Shown here: piece by piece, positions 1 to 11,654 of the stretch | Layout of the letters: every line of letters starts with the position of its first letter | How positions within the stretch are numbered: the first letter of the stretch is position 1 | DNA from: Utricularia gibba | Taxonomy: Eukaryota > Streptophyta > Magnoliopsida > Lamiales > Lentibulariaceae | DNA: 64,000 bases | Assembly (NCBI GenBank): GCA_002189035.1 | Contig: NEEC01000011.1 | Span: 2,170,001 to 2,234,000 of the forward strand | Reading direction: 5' to 3' | Notes under the pieces: generated by a model | Databases searched by the model: none | Told to the model about the DNA's origin: nothing | The model's input: only the letters and a program-made list of their open reading frames with translations | Made by a program: the position numbers and the translations under genes

Positions 1-447
1 CAATTGAGTTTTATTAATGAAGACAAATTTTTATGTTTTTATATATGTTAAACATATTTATCAAACAGAATAATATTTTAAATACATATTTATCAAATTT
101 ATATACAAAAAAAATTTCCAATTATAATCATGTGTTTACTCAAACACAAATAATTCAAATGCATCATTAAAAATATCACCATATGATGGACAATTTGTAT
201 TAATTGGATTAAAATACAATAATACTTTGAAAAAAGGAAAAGCAACCAATAAAAATCGTCGGTGAAAGACAAGGGTGATGTGGACACTTTGTAGTAGCGG
301 TTGGGATGGGGCCCATGGTGGATTTGTGGAGAGCATTATTGCATTCAAATGCTCACCTACCAATCATGCCATGCCTTCAATATTTTTCGTCTATTATTCA
401 TAAAATTAAATACAAAATAATATACGCATGCAAATGAAATATAATAT

Positions 448-449
<2 letters not shown>

Positions 450-484
<35 letters not shown>
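450..484. repeat. (TA)n microsatellite
   Basis: An uninterrupted run of about 17 TA dinucleotides lies in the AT-rich upstream sequence. It is a simple sequence repeat of the kind that varies in length between individuals. Confidence 0.9.
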
Positions 485-489
<5 letters not shown>

Positions 490-524
490 ATAGAAATTAA
501 TTGAGTCCAAAATTGGAATTGGAC

Positions 525-626
525 TGGCCCATGATATGTCCGTCTATCTGGGCCCAGGACCAGTAAGGGAGTAGTGCTAGTTGATTCAAGGAGGCCCAGG
601 CTCATTAAACAGTACCCTCAGGCCCA
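525..626 (+). promoter_or_regulatory. Cluster of site II (GGCCCA/TGGGCC) elements
   Basis: Four GGCCCA/TGGGCC hexamers lie at 525-531, 549-556, 593-600 and 621-626, about 280-380 bp before the iPGAM start codon. Clustered TGGGCY (site II) elements are known in plants as TCP-factor sites in promoters of housekeeping, ribosomal and mitochondrial genes. Use by the downstream glycolytic gene is inferred from position. Confidence 0.55.
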
Positions 627-902
627 AGGATTTGAAGGAGGTACAGCCTAAATATCTCGACGATGGTGCTCTTTCTTTTCTATTTATTCTGTGGTAACAC
701 TCCACGACCAACAGCAGCTTCCGCCGGGTTTTTCTCATCTGCTTTCGTCTCTGGGTTCTTGCGGTGCGTGGCTTTTTTCTTTTTGGGATTCAAGATTGCG
801 GAATACGTTCTTTTTTTTTTGTGACTGGTTACGGTTGGCGTAGATCTGATTTCGTTTGCATGTCTTGACGATTTTTGTTATTGGTTTTGATAGAAAGTTG
901 AG

Positions 903-3630
903 ATGGGTACCGCTGGATTCACATGGAAATTGGAAGATCATCCGAAGCTTCCGAAGGGAAAGGTGATAGCAATGGTTGTTTTGGATGGCTGGGGTGAGGC
1001 TGCCGCCGATCAGTACAACTGCATCCATGTAGCTCAGACGCCCACCATGGATTCGCTCAAAAATGTAATGTTTACCGTCATCGAAATTTTTATTGATTGC
1101 CTGGAAAATTAAAATACTGACTTGTGGTTGGTGAAATGATAAAGGGTGCTCCAGAGAAATGGAGACTGGTGAAAGCCCATGGTAAGGCTGTTGGGTTGCC
1201 CACGGACGATGACATGGGCAACAGTGAGGTGGGTCACAACGCTCTTGGGGCTGGCAGGATTTATGCTCAAGGGTGAGCTTTGTTTGTCTTTTTTTTTTTA
1301 ATCTGCGTCATTCGTTTCCGCTGGTTTATTAGTTAAAGGCGATGTCTTTGAATTGAAGTTTTCATTTTTGTGATGGACTTTTTCTGTTTTCAACTGCTAA
1401 ATTTTTTGTCTTCATTTCGCTAACTATGCATGTGAAACTCTCGACATATTTCCCACCTCTGAAGTATCATGCTTTAACTGGTGTTCTTATCCGTGTCTCT
1501 ATGTAGTGCAAAGCTTGTTGATAGTGCTCTGGAAACTGGTAAAATTTTCGAAGGCGAAGGTTTCAAGTACATAAAAGAAAGCTTTGAAACTGGAACATTG
1601 CATCTCATTGGCTTGTTAAGTGATGGAGGCGTTCACTCCAGGCTCGATCAGCTACAGGTGTTAAATTGTTACTTGACCCATTCTGCCGATCAATTGTTAC
1701 AGACTAATGATGCATTCATCTTTAAAATTTTGTTCCTCATTCACTTTTTATTACTTGTGTCAGTTGCTTCTTAAAGGCGCTAGTGCCAATGGTGCTAAAA
1801 GGATCAGGGTACACTTTCTTACTGATGGACGCGATGTATTGGATGGATCAAGTGTAGGCTTTGTTGAAACCCTAGAGAATGATCTCGCAGCATTGCGTGA
1901 AAAGGGCATAGATGCGGCTATTGCATCTGGAGGCGGGCGTATGTATGTGACCATGGACAGATATGAGGTACGTCTTCTGTGTATATGTAATTATGTTACT
2001 TCTGGTACTGGGCTGGGGGTTCATGCTGGGAATATCCATTATCTCAGTTTTCTGGTGCATTTACTGACTGCTTTATTTTCCAGAATGATTGGGATATTGT
2101 AAAGCGCGGATGGGATGCCCAAGTGCTTGGAGAAGCACCACACAAGTTTAAGAGTGCTGTTGAGGCTGTCAAAAAGCTGAGAGAAACCGCCAATGATCAA
2201 TTTCTTCCTCCTTTTGTTATCACTAACGATGATGGGAAGGCTGTCGGGCCTATTGTTGATGGTGATGCTGTTGTAACCTTCAACTTTAGAGCTGATCGTA
2301 TGGTTATGATCGCTAAGGCTCTTGAATATGAAAACTTCGACAAATTCAACCGAGTCCGCTTTCCTAAAATCCGTTATGCTGGAATGCTTCAGTATGATGG
2401 TGAACTTAAGCTTCCAAGTCGCTATCTTGTTTCTCCACCAGAAATTGAAAGAACATCTGGAGAATATTTGGTGCACAATGGTGTTCGCACTTTTGCTTGT
2501 AGGTTAGATATCTGCATCTCTGTAGCTTGTTATATTGTTTTTCCCCTTCTCAAGTTGGGTTAACTACTCAGTATTGCAGCACCCCTTCTGTGCAACCAGA
2601 AGCATCTTTGATCGTGGAGTAACTTTCATTGAACTAACTTTTTCCATTTTTTGTGCAGTGAAACAGTTAAATTTGGCCATGTCACTTTCTTTTGGAATGG
2701 AAATCGCTCGGGTTGTTTTAACCCTGAATTGGAAGAGTATGTCGAGATTCCTAGTGATTCTGGCATTTCATTCAATGTCCAGCCAAAGATGAAGGCCGTG
2801 GAGATAGCTGAGAAGGCAAGGGATGCTATATTGAGCGGAAAGTTTGACCAGGTAACCACAGTTTTGTACCTTTTTTTTTTTAAATGGCAAGAACCACAGT
2901 TTTGTACTGATTTACATCTTTGGAGCATTTGATTACATCTTGAATTCTTCTCTTTTTATTCGAAAGGTTCGTGTTAACCTCCCCAATGGTGATATGGTTG
3001 GGCATACTGGTGACATTGAAGCCACAGTTGTGGCTTGCAAGGCTGCTGATGATGCTGTCAAGGTAATTGTTTAGTCTTATGACATGCCAATGTTGCTTTA
3101 TCATGAAAGTACATTGCTGCTAACTGTAGTACTGCATATGGTAGATGATTCTTGATGCTGTTGAACAAGTGGGTGGAATATATGTTGTGACTGCTGATCA
3201 TGGAAATGCTGAGGACATGGTGAAAAGAGACAAGAAAGGCAACCCTGCTCTGGATAAGAATGGCAGCATTCAGATACTTACTTCCCACACCCTCCAGCCT
3301 GTAAGTTTACCTCCCTCATAATGCAAACTACCCATATACAGCATGTCTGCTTCATGTTTGCTTGAATCTGGCCTACTGATGCATACCATCACTGGTTTCT
3401 TCTGTTGTACATTGATCTGTGGTGTTTCAGCAATGCCTGACTCAGACATGGTGACATTTTGTTAGGTTCCTCTTGCAATTGGTGGCCCTGGACTGGCACC
3501 AGGCGTGAGATTCCGCACAGACGTTCCTGAGGGAGGATTAGCCAATGTGGCTGCAACTGTGATGAATCTCCATGGGTTTGTAGCCCCAGGCGATTACGAA
3601 CCGACCCTCATCGAGGTCGTCGATGCTTGA
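903..3630 (+). CDS. 2,3-bisphosphoglycerate-independent phosphoglycerate mutase
   Basis: This enzyme interconverts 3- and 2-phosphoglycerate in cytosolic glycolysis, using two Mn2+ ions and a phosphoserine intermediate. I read nine exons: 903-1064, 1145-1272, 1507-1657, 1764-1967, 2084-2502, 2659-2851, 2967-3062, 3145-3300 and 3466-3630. They join in frame to 557 residues, the usual plant length. Family marks are VVLDGWG (metal-binding Asp) near the N terminus, [11 protein letters not shown] with the catalytic Ser in exon 2, HFLTDGRD in exon 4, NFRADR in exon 5, and [10 protein letters not shown] followed by [15 protein letters not shown] for the metal site near the C terminus. No targeting peptide is visible, which fits a cytosolic enzyme. 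The start codon opens a family-typical N terminus. The gene is intact and convergent with PsbP, about 270 bp from its stop. Confidence 0.97.
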
Positions 3631-3901
3631 GTCTCTTGATTCAAATTTTCCGGCAGAGGGAATTGAAAGAGCGCTTAGTATTCACTGGTTTGAATAATTG
3701 TTGAGAGATGCCATTGCTGCCTTCTGATTGAGCAGTATTTTGCCATTTTCAGCTTAGTGCTGCTGCTGCTGTTGAACAGCATTTTTCAGCAAAGCTTGTT
3801 GTTCTGCTGAAGGGTTTGTCTGTATGAGATAAATCTTGTATCAACGATTCAAAAGCTGTAGTAAATCCTTGGGATGGAATGAAGCAGCATGTCTTGTTCT
3901 T

Positions 3902-4901
3902 CTAAGCAACGCTGAAGGAGCTGGCAGCACTCTCAACGTACCTCTTGGCACCCTTGAACCATCTCTTGTCTCCAGCCTGAACCTTGCAGACATACAGCTT
4001 ACCTTCCTTCACAGCAGCCGTGATCAGGAGATGTTTCCCTCCTTCGTCTCCGTCTGCTGTTCTCGTCAAGACAGACAGGAAGTAGTACGGCGTGCCGGCG
4101 ACGACCGGCGTCGATGTTTCCAGAACATTCGCCGTAGCAACAACTCCTGAGTCGAATCCACCCTGCGGCAGCAGCAACCATTTCAAGGCATGATACATCA
4201 AGTTTGAACCAGAGATGTAGAGCTTTTTTCTACCTCTGAATCAGTCTTCCCGGAGTAAGATTGTTTGCCCAGCAAATAATCCACCTGCATTCAGTTCTAG
4301 GATTTTAAGTATAAAGGGATGAATCCCTTATCAGAAAAGATGGGAACCATATCTCTACCTGGGAGAGAAATCCCTCAGGGGAGCCATAGTCAGTGATCGC
4401 CTTCTTGTCTGTAGGAGAGATCAACACACACAGGTTGCTCGTTCCATCGAAGTTATCCTCATACCGGAGCACCTGCCCAGGATACTCAACCTCCCCACTG
4501 GGATTCCACTTCGCAGGTATAGAGATCTTGAATCCATCACCAACATATGCTTTGAAATCCGTGTTCGCCTTAGGCTTCCCAAATATGTTTGCTGCATTTC
4601 AATCACACCCCGTTAACACAGACTGCATTTCAATATGTTAGTTCCATTCCATCTTACCAGATTCCCCGTAGGCGGCATCTGCAGGGGAGACCTTGGAGGT
4701 GGCGGCAGCAGCTCCGATGAGCACAGTGAGGGCCAGTCTCCTGGACAAAGGAGCCACATTGGCGTCATGGGGTTCATTCTCCCTCTGCTGCGCTCTGCAC
4801 GCGACCTGGGAAGGCCTCAGACAGGGAGCTGATCTCCTTGCAGCGACCGGGATGCCGGCAGCTGCCGCATGGTGATGCAAGAAGCATGAAGTGGAGGCCA
4901 T
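3902..4901 (-). CDS. PSBP: Oxygen-evolving enhancer protein 2 (PsbP), chloroplast precursor
   Basis: PsbP is the ~23-kDa extrinsic subunit of photosystem II in the thylakoid lumen. It helps retain Ca2+ and Cl- at the manganese cluster. Four exons (4901-4658, 4591-4359, 4284-4235, 4162-3902) give a protein of about 260 residues. The N terminus is a Ser/Ala-rich stromal transit peptide. A twin-arginine-like stretch ([15 protein letters not shown]) and a lumenal cleavage site ending ADA before AYGES follow, as expected for Tat import. The mature part has the family blocks [42 protein letters not shown] and a C terminus ending SFSVA. No frame breaks were found. The gene faces away from the reticulon gene across a shared ~1.1-kb upstream region. 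Confidence 0.97.
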
Positions 4902-5986
4902 GGGAAGGGAACTCCTCCTTCTGTGTCCAAAGGAGGATTTTTAAGAGTGAAGAAGACAAGAGATCGGGAAGATGAGATGAAAAGGGATAAGACAAGGGAG
5001 GATCGGTTGGTTTCTAAGCGTCAGGCGTGTAAGATTCCGACGCCAATGAAATAATCAATCCAATGCAGATGAATAATTAAAAATAATTATTATTATTGCA
5101 ATTATTTATTTAAAAATTTAATGAAAAATAACTCGCGGTCATTCGCTTTAAATTGAATTATTTTTTTTAAGACAAGGAAATGCAGGATTCATGTTGACTT
5201 CTTTTGACTTTTGACTTGTCTGTTCAATTCTGAAGTTCAACTTGGCGGCGCTAGGTAAACCAGTGATGATTACGGGGGTTGGTTTTGTCTGTAAGTGGTG
5301 AGGTTATGCCGGCGAAAGATTCATTTTTGGTTGGGGTTCGGCAATTAATTTTGATGGCAGGGGAGGAGTTCATAATCATGGAGCCCAAAAATCATAAAAA
5401 TTCAGTGTGTTGGGTGTGTGGGCACAGCGTGACTTGGCGGGGTGGGGGCTGGGGCAGACATTCATTTAACGTACTCCTCTTCTCCCATTTGCGGAGTGTC
5501 GCCAATCGTTTCGTGACTGCAGTAAAATCGAACTGAAGGGCTTTTTCCTATCGGCTCGGGATCCCTGCTTTTGGTTCTTCATCTTTTCGTCTGGGTATAA
5601 CTTCTTCTTTATGATGACTGCTTTTTGCTTCAGCTGTATCCTGGTCCTTGTGTTTTTTTGGGTGCTGTTTGTATTAACCAGAGGGGATTCTGGTTCTTGG
5701 TTCTTCGCTCATACTTTGTGACTATAAATCATCAAAAAGGATGCGCTTTAGTTGAAAAAGATCCTTCTTTGGTTAAAAAGCATTTCCCCTTTGTTTCTTT
5801 GTTTCGGAGTGGTTGGAGTGAGTAATTTCTTGAAATGGGTTTTGTGTTTAGCTCACCACAGTGCTGGTTGCTACAGTTCCCGCTACTTGGACTTTCAAGT
5901 TCAATATCTCTCTTAAATGCGTTTTCTTCTTATTGGTATCTGCTACTCATCTTCTAACCCTTGTTGTCGTAGATAACTAAGAGAAA
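4902..5986. other. Divergent intergenic region between PsbP and reticulon genes
   Basis: About 1.1 kb separates the two start codons. The half next to PsbP holds its leader and CCAAT-type motifs near 5040-5065, then AT-rich sequence to about 5170. The half next to the reticulon is GC-richer and then T-rich, as expected for a 5' UTR with an intron; a possible acceptor (TTGTCGTAG) lies just before the reticulon start. I saw no other gene. Confidence 0.5.
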
Positions 5987-7119
5987 ATGCCTGAAGGAAT
6001 AACAACCGAGTCGTTGGCGCATGATATCATGGAAGCCATCCATGATGGGGTTTCGAGGCACAGTGATGTTCCCTTTTTTGAAGGGGATAGTTCCAAATAT
6101 GTGAAGTCTCAGGTTAACAGGCTCTTTGGGCGTGACAAGCCAGTTCACCATCTGTTGGGTGGTGGGAAATGTAAGAGCTTATACATCTTATTTCACACAC
6201 AGATAGGCTTCAACTGCTTCGTCTAAATGTTTCATGGATGCTTTGGGTAACTTAAACCTGATGTTTTGAATGTGCAGCGGCTGATCTGTTCTTGTGGAAG
6301 AACAAAACAATCTCTGCTGGCGCTCTAACTGGCGCTACTATTGTTTGGCTTATTTTTGAATGGCTTGACTACCACTTTCTCACACTTGCATCCTTTGTCC
6401 TCTTCTTGGGCATGATCGTTCAGTTTGTCTGGTCCAATGCTTCTGGATTCATAAATCGGTAAATATTCATGTTTTTACTCATTGTTAGTTACGAAACATG
6501 CTCCAACTTTTACTAGTTATCCATGAAAGCAGATCCCAAGGAGGAGTTCCCCGTCTTGTGTTGCCTGAGGAGTATTTTGTTCACATCGGGAGAATTGTGG
6601 GAGTCGAGGTGAACCGTGCCTTAGACTTCTTGCAGGATGTCTCTTGTGGGGGCAGCCTGAAACAATTCCTCTTGGTAATTTTTGCTGCTGTTGCTTCCTT
6701 TCACCCATTTTGTTCGAAAGCTTAGCACCACATGGAGGATCACATGCATTCTTTTGCAGGTTGCTGCCTCTTTGTGGGCTGCAGCTATCATTGGAACCTG
6801 GTGCAACTTCTTGACTCTGATATACATTGGTAAGCATGTTCTTACATTTCAAATCTAGGATAGACAGACACCATGGTCGAACTCTTGTATCGGTTTCGAC
6901 ATGCGAAATTCGATATTTTGCTTCAAGCATGACACCATATTCTCAGGTTTCATTGCTGCGCACACACTGCCGGTGCTGTATGATCGATATGAGGATGAAG
7001 TGGACGGCTTCGTCAGCAATGTTGTGGGGCAGCTTCAGCACAACTACAGGAAGCTGGACACCAGTGTGCTTAGCCGAATCCCCAAAGCTGCCTCCTTTAG
7101 GACCAAGAAGTGGGACTAG
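5987..7119 (+). CDS. Reticulon-like protein (RTNLB family)
   Basis: Reticulons are wedge-shaped membrane proteins that bend and tubulate the endoplasmic reticulum. Five exons (5987-6170, 6278-6458, 6533-6674, 6760-6829, 6947-7119) join to 249 residues. The N-terminal ~60 residues are hydrophilic and include FGRDKPVHHLLGGGK, which opens the reticulon homology domain in plants. ADLFLWKNK and two long hydrophobic hairpins follow (around GATIVWLIFEWLDYHFLTLA and SLWAAAIIGTWCNFLTLIYI), separated by a ~65-residue loop with LPEEYF. The C terminus has the conserved HTLPVLYDRYEDEVD and ends in KKWD, a lysine-rich tail compatible with ER retention. The gene is intact and convergent with the helicase gene. 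Confidence 0.95.
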
Positions 7120-7553
7120 ATGTCTTTCTGCACCAGCACCCCTAATTGTGAACTGTCACAAGAACCTCTGCTTCACTCCTTGTCATTTTCTGGAACTCAT
7201 TGCAAGTGCTGAGGCATTCCGTTGTGTTGGCCAGGCCTTCATGGGACCTGTTCTGTGTGGTCAAACCTGAAGCATCACAATCTCTCTGAATTCATCTTTT
7301 ATCATGTTCTTGTGTTGATCACTCTTTCTGCTTCTGTCACAAACATTTGAAAGGCAGAGGATGCATTCACATAGGAGATAGAGAGGGGCATACGGATCTG
7401 CTGCCTGAGGCAAAATAGCATATAGCAAGCGCACTGTAGGAATGAAGGATACAATAATGTGCTATTTAGAGAAACAAAAACAAAAGCTGTGAAGCACAAG
7501 CAGTTCTTCATGGCTGGCTTCTGCTTCAGAAAAATCTCCTTCCTTTTAGCTGG

Positions 7554-10061
7554 TTATTTGTCGTTGCCAAAACTACTGAAACGGCTTGGCCTAGAATTTC
7601 TAGTGGATTGTGAATCACCGAACCTGCTGGAAGTATTAGTTCTTGGATTTCCAAAGCTACCACCGAAGCCACCGCTTCTATCGGGGCTGTCATATTTTCC
7701 AAAGCCACCGGAGCGGCCAAAACCAGAACCACCGGAGTTGCCAAAGCGGCTGGAATTCTGCCCACCACTGAAGCCATAGCCTCCGAACTGACCACCCCTC
7801 GAGTTACCACCAAAGCTACTGGAGCGGCCAAATCCAGAATCTTCAAAACGACCTCCTGCATTTCCGAAACGTCCACCACCAATCCCACCGCTGAAACTAG
7901 AAATTGTTGCTTCATCAACTGCTATCTTGGGGAGCTGAACACAAGGGAAATTAGGTAATAATAAGAAACTGATCCTTCATGTTATTCATCTTATACTCAG
8001 TAGGGGCTGGTGGCAGAAACTTAAATAATCTAGAGAAAAATGCGAGTTACCATACCTCTTGAAACTTGCATCCTACTTCACGTTCAATCGCCTTAATTTC
8101 CCGGAACTGGTGTGGTGAACACATAAGGATTGCCTTGCCTTTCTTCCCAGCACGACCTGTTCTTCCAGAGCGGTGAACAAATATCTCTGAGGAATTGGGA
8201 AGTTCATAATGTATGACCTGTGCACATAAACAAGACAGAGTTACAGTGAATCCTTCTAAAATACCATGGAATGGATGATAGAAGCTCTGAGGGAAGATGC
8301 TAAAATAAATGCTGGAAAAAAGTTTTCATTATTTTGATAGTGAAGAAAGGAGATCCACCAGATCAACATTTGGCACGTCCAAGCCGCGTGCAGCTACATC
8401 AGTTGCCACTAAAATATTGATCCGCCCGTCTCGAAACGCAGAGAGAGTCCTCTCCCTCTGGTTTTGGGTGATATCACCATGCAATGGCTCACATTTGTAG
8501 TTTCTTTGCATAGCATATGCCAGTCGATCAGCATCCCGTTTTGTTTGGGTAAATACAATGCATTTGCCTCCATTTGCATGCTCCTGTAACAAAGGTTTCT
8601 CGAAGAATTGATATTTATGGTACATTGGAAAACGATGAGCAGATTCAGTTTCATATGTACAGATACTGCAGCATTAATTCATACCGTAACTAGAGGTCCA
8701 ATAATTGCAGCTTTCTCTCGCGCGTCTGATGAGATTGCAAATAAGGATATCCCATCAGCTAATTTCTGGTCGGATTCTCCCACCTGCGAAGCACTTCTGA
8801 ATCAAACCATTTTCATTTTAGAGAAACAACACAAGAATCAGACAACGTGCAACCACCTTCAAAAACATTTTTTAACCTGAAAAAGTTATCAACAGTAAAT
8901 TACAAAAAGACTGCTACAGCAAATAAGGTATATAGTCTTACAAGGTCAATGGTAACTGGATTCTTCAGAAATTTCTGGGTAAGTCTCACTATCCAATTCG
9001 GCATTGTTGCTGAAAACATCATCGTCTGATGCTTTTGAGACATGTACCCCAATATCGTCTCTACATCATCAGCAAACCCCACATTCAGCATCTGATCAGC
9101 TTCGTCAAGGACCACGAATTGCACTTCAGAAAGTTTTAAAGCACCACGCTTTATCAAATCAATAACACGGCCAGGAGTGCCGACAACAGCATCAACACCG
9201 CGATCTAGACTGCTCATTTGGCGAGAAATAGGGACACCTCCGTAGACACACAGAGTGTCCAATTTAGGGGCAGAATCAGCAAATTCTTTTTCCACCTGTC
9301 GTGCAAGTTCTCTCGTTGGTGCTAATACAAGCGCTAACGGATTCCTTCCCTGTCTGAATGGGAACAGCAGGTAAAAGAAATCACTTTATGAGCACCCATT
9401 AGAGTGAAAATAACGAGAAAAAGAATCAGCAATAACTAACCCGTGCTTCTCATTGAACTTTATAATCTTGTCCAAGATAGGAATCCCAAAGGCCAACGTC
9501 TTCCCCGTTCCTGTTCTTGCACGCCCTATCATGTCGCGACCTTTCATAGCTGGTTCGAGAACCTCCCTCTGCGGTACATGAAACAATTATAAGCACATAC
9601 ATGGCTTGCACACAGAAGAAACTAAGATGACCCAAATTTTGAATGAAACATAGATCATGCACAAGACTCCACATTTGATTCCAGAACTACACCTGGATGG
9701 GAAAAAGCTTGTGAATTCCCCTACGGGCCAATGCCGATACAATTTCATTAGAAATACCAAGTTTCGAGATCTCAAGCCCTTCATCAGAGGACCCACTCGA
9801 AGTCCCTTGGTCCTCGGAATCAGAATAATCAGGAACGGCGTATCCGGCTCCCAAAGTCCGACCTGAATGAAAACCTCTAACGGAAGGTTTGGGAGGAGAC
9901 CCACGAGGTAAAGGAAGCCCAAAAGTTTGAATATGCGAAGAAAAGTTGGCATTAGCCTGAGACTGCAATACGAAGTCGCCGCAAAAAAGATGGGTGAGCG
10001 CAGTTAGAGCAGTTCTCCTCGACGTTGACAAGGAGCATCGCTTAAGCAAAAGGCTACCCAT
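7554..10061 (-). CDS. DEAD-box ATP-dependent RNA helicase, mitochondrial type (RH9/RH53-like)
   Basis: The N-terminal ~90 residues are Ser/Arg/Leu-rich without acidic residues, which suits a mitochondrial presequence. The Q-motif region ([21 protein letters not shown]) follows. Core motifs are complete: I (ARTGTGKT), Ia (APTRELA), GG, Ib (TPGR), II (DEAD within [10 protein letters not shown]), III (SAT), IV (CIVFTQT), V ([12 protein letters not shown]) and VI (HRSGRTGR). The last ~120 residues are a Gly/Ser/Arg/Phe-rich tail with FG and RGG-like units, the hallmark of the Arabidopsis PMH1/PMH2 (RH9/RH53) helicases that help fold and splice mitochondrial group II introns. Assignment to that subgroup rests on tail and presequence. 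At least six exons are read, all in frame, ending in FSSFGNDK. Confidence 0.95.
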
Positions 10062-10260
10062 TTCCTTACCGGTATCCTTTGATTTTCTGGAAAATCAAGG
10101 GAACCAGAAAGACTGAGAGTGAAAAAGGGTTTTGGCTAGGGCTTAAGAAGAAGATCTGAGTGCAACAGGGAAACGTAGTGGCTCGTTCCAGTGAATAAAT
10201 GGCCCATGGGCCAAAACTATATGGGCCTTAAATTCATAGCTGGCCCATACTCAGCTATAT
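10062..10260 (-). promoter_or_regulatory. Helicase gene promoter with clustered site II elements
   Basis: Within 140-190 bp before the helicase start codon lie GGCCCATGGGCC (a palindromic pair at 10201-10212), TGGGCC at 10222-10227 and TGGCCCA at 10241-10247. Such dense TGGGCY clusters are typical of plant promoters for mitochondrial and ribosome-related proteins and match the proposed mitochondrial role of the gene. No clear TATA box is visible. Confidence 0.6.
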
Positions 10261-11654
10261 GTCATGGGACCTGATCCAAACTACTAAAGAATTCGTTTGA
10301 TGATAAGAGTATTATTATGTTTAATTATAATATAATTAAATATATATATATATATATATTCAATTATAATGTATGTAATATACAAATTGTGTGTTTTATA
10401 TTCTGATGGGGTTTAAGTCGGACTGGGTTAATCGATTTCTAAAAAGTAGTTAAAAAGTATTCTGATAGAACAACATAGGACGACCAATAACTATCAGAGT
10501 CTATCCATAGTAGCCATTTTGTTCAGTCTGAAAAATAGTCGAATTACGACAATGACAAAGTAGTCAACGATTATCTGAAAGCAGAACCACAATATGAGCA
10601 GGAGCCAAAGAAAGCATCTAACATCTACATAATTCAAAATTCGGTCAGATCAACCTCACCTATAAATATTAAAAACCTCAAAGAAGAAAGGGTTCGACTC
10701 TAAGACTTCCAACTTATATTTTCTTCTCATCTCCATCTAGTAAAGTCGTTTTCCCAACAACCTCCGACAACTTTGTGGTTTTTCCGTTCTCCAATGGTTT
10801 CTATGTTAAAATCCCAATCTTTTTTCATTTTTAGGTAGCAAAGCTGTATCACACAGAATACCAAAGACTTAATCGGATACGGCACGCTCGTCCACATCCG
10901 TGACCCGAAAATCGACCTTCACTCTAACACCATTTTTCATTCTCAACATATTCGAAAATAGAAGTTTTAGGTATAATAATAAAAAAATCCACCAGAAAAA
11001 TTTAACGATTAAAGTTTAAAAGGAAAAATAATTTTTAAAATAATTAGGTCTCGTTAAAATAAGTATATGAATAATACAGTCATATAAAATTTTCACAAAT
11101 ATACTAATTAATCATATAATATTTTATATAAAAATTTAAATATAAATCTTCTATATTATACTATTAAACAATCTATAAAAACCATATCATACTCTTCTTG
11201 CATGATAATGTACATTGATACCAATCATAATTTTGTTTAAGATTATTTTCAAATCTTCGTGCATGGATCGGATCACCTCCCTGCCTTGATGTTATGCATG
11301 CTTGTTTTTGGTTAGAGACATGTATAGATCAAAGATGGATGGATATGGGCATCATGTGGATGCAGGGTAGCTAAAGTAGCACGACGAAGAAAAGTAAGAA
11401 GCAAGAAAGAAGCGCAGGGAGTCATGTTCAAGAAACCAGTTACCGTTCTCATACAAACCACTCTCTGGTCTAATGCCATCCCTGACCTCTGTTCCACTCA
11501 TCTGTTAGCTGCAAGAAGCTTCCCGAGATTCAGAAGGTTCATTCTGGTGCGGGGGTGTTGAGAACCATCTTCCAGGAGCTATAGCTTCCCTGAATCATCG
11601 CCATGTGCACATGGATGGAGGAGCATCAACGCCAGTACAGCTTAGAAGAAGGCT
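10261..11654. other. AT-rich intergenic spacer
   Basis: No gene is recognised. The first kilobase is AT-rich, with a short TA repeat near 10341-10360. From about 11280 the composition rises, as expected for the 3' UTR of the S-acyltransferase gene on the minus strand. Reading frames here are short and lack domain features. Confidence 0.5.

Larger units (their letters stand above)
1..902. other. AT-rich upstream region and leader of the phosphoglycerate mutase gene
   Basis: No coding region is recognisable before position 903. The stretch is AT-rich and contains a TA microsatellite near 450-484. It turns GC-richer from about 520, where a cluster of GGCCCA elements lies, and then runs into a pyrimidine-rich 5' leader. 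Short reading frames on the minus strand here have no recognisable domain. Confidence 0.6.

Noticed and set aside
7526-7918. 130-codon Val/Ala-rich frame at the helicase 3' end
   Set aside because: A shifted frame of the Gly/Arg/Phe-rich tail; the true frame ends FSSFGNDK at 7554.
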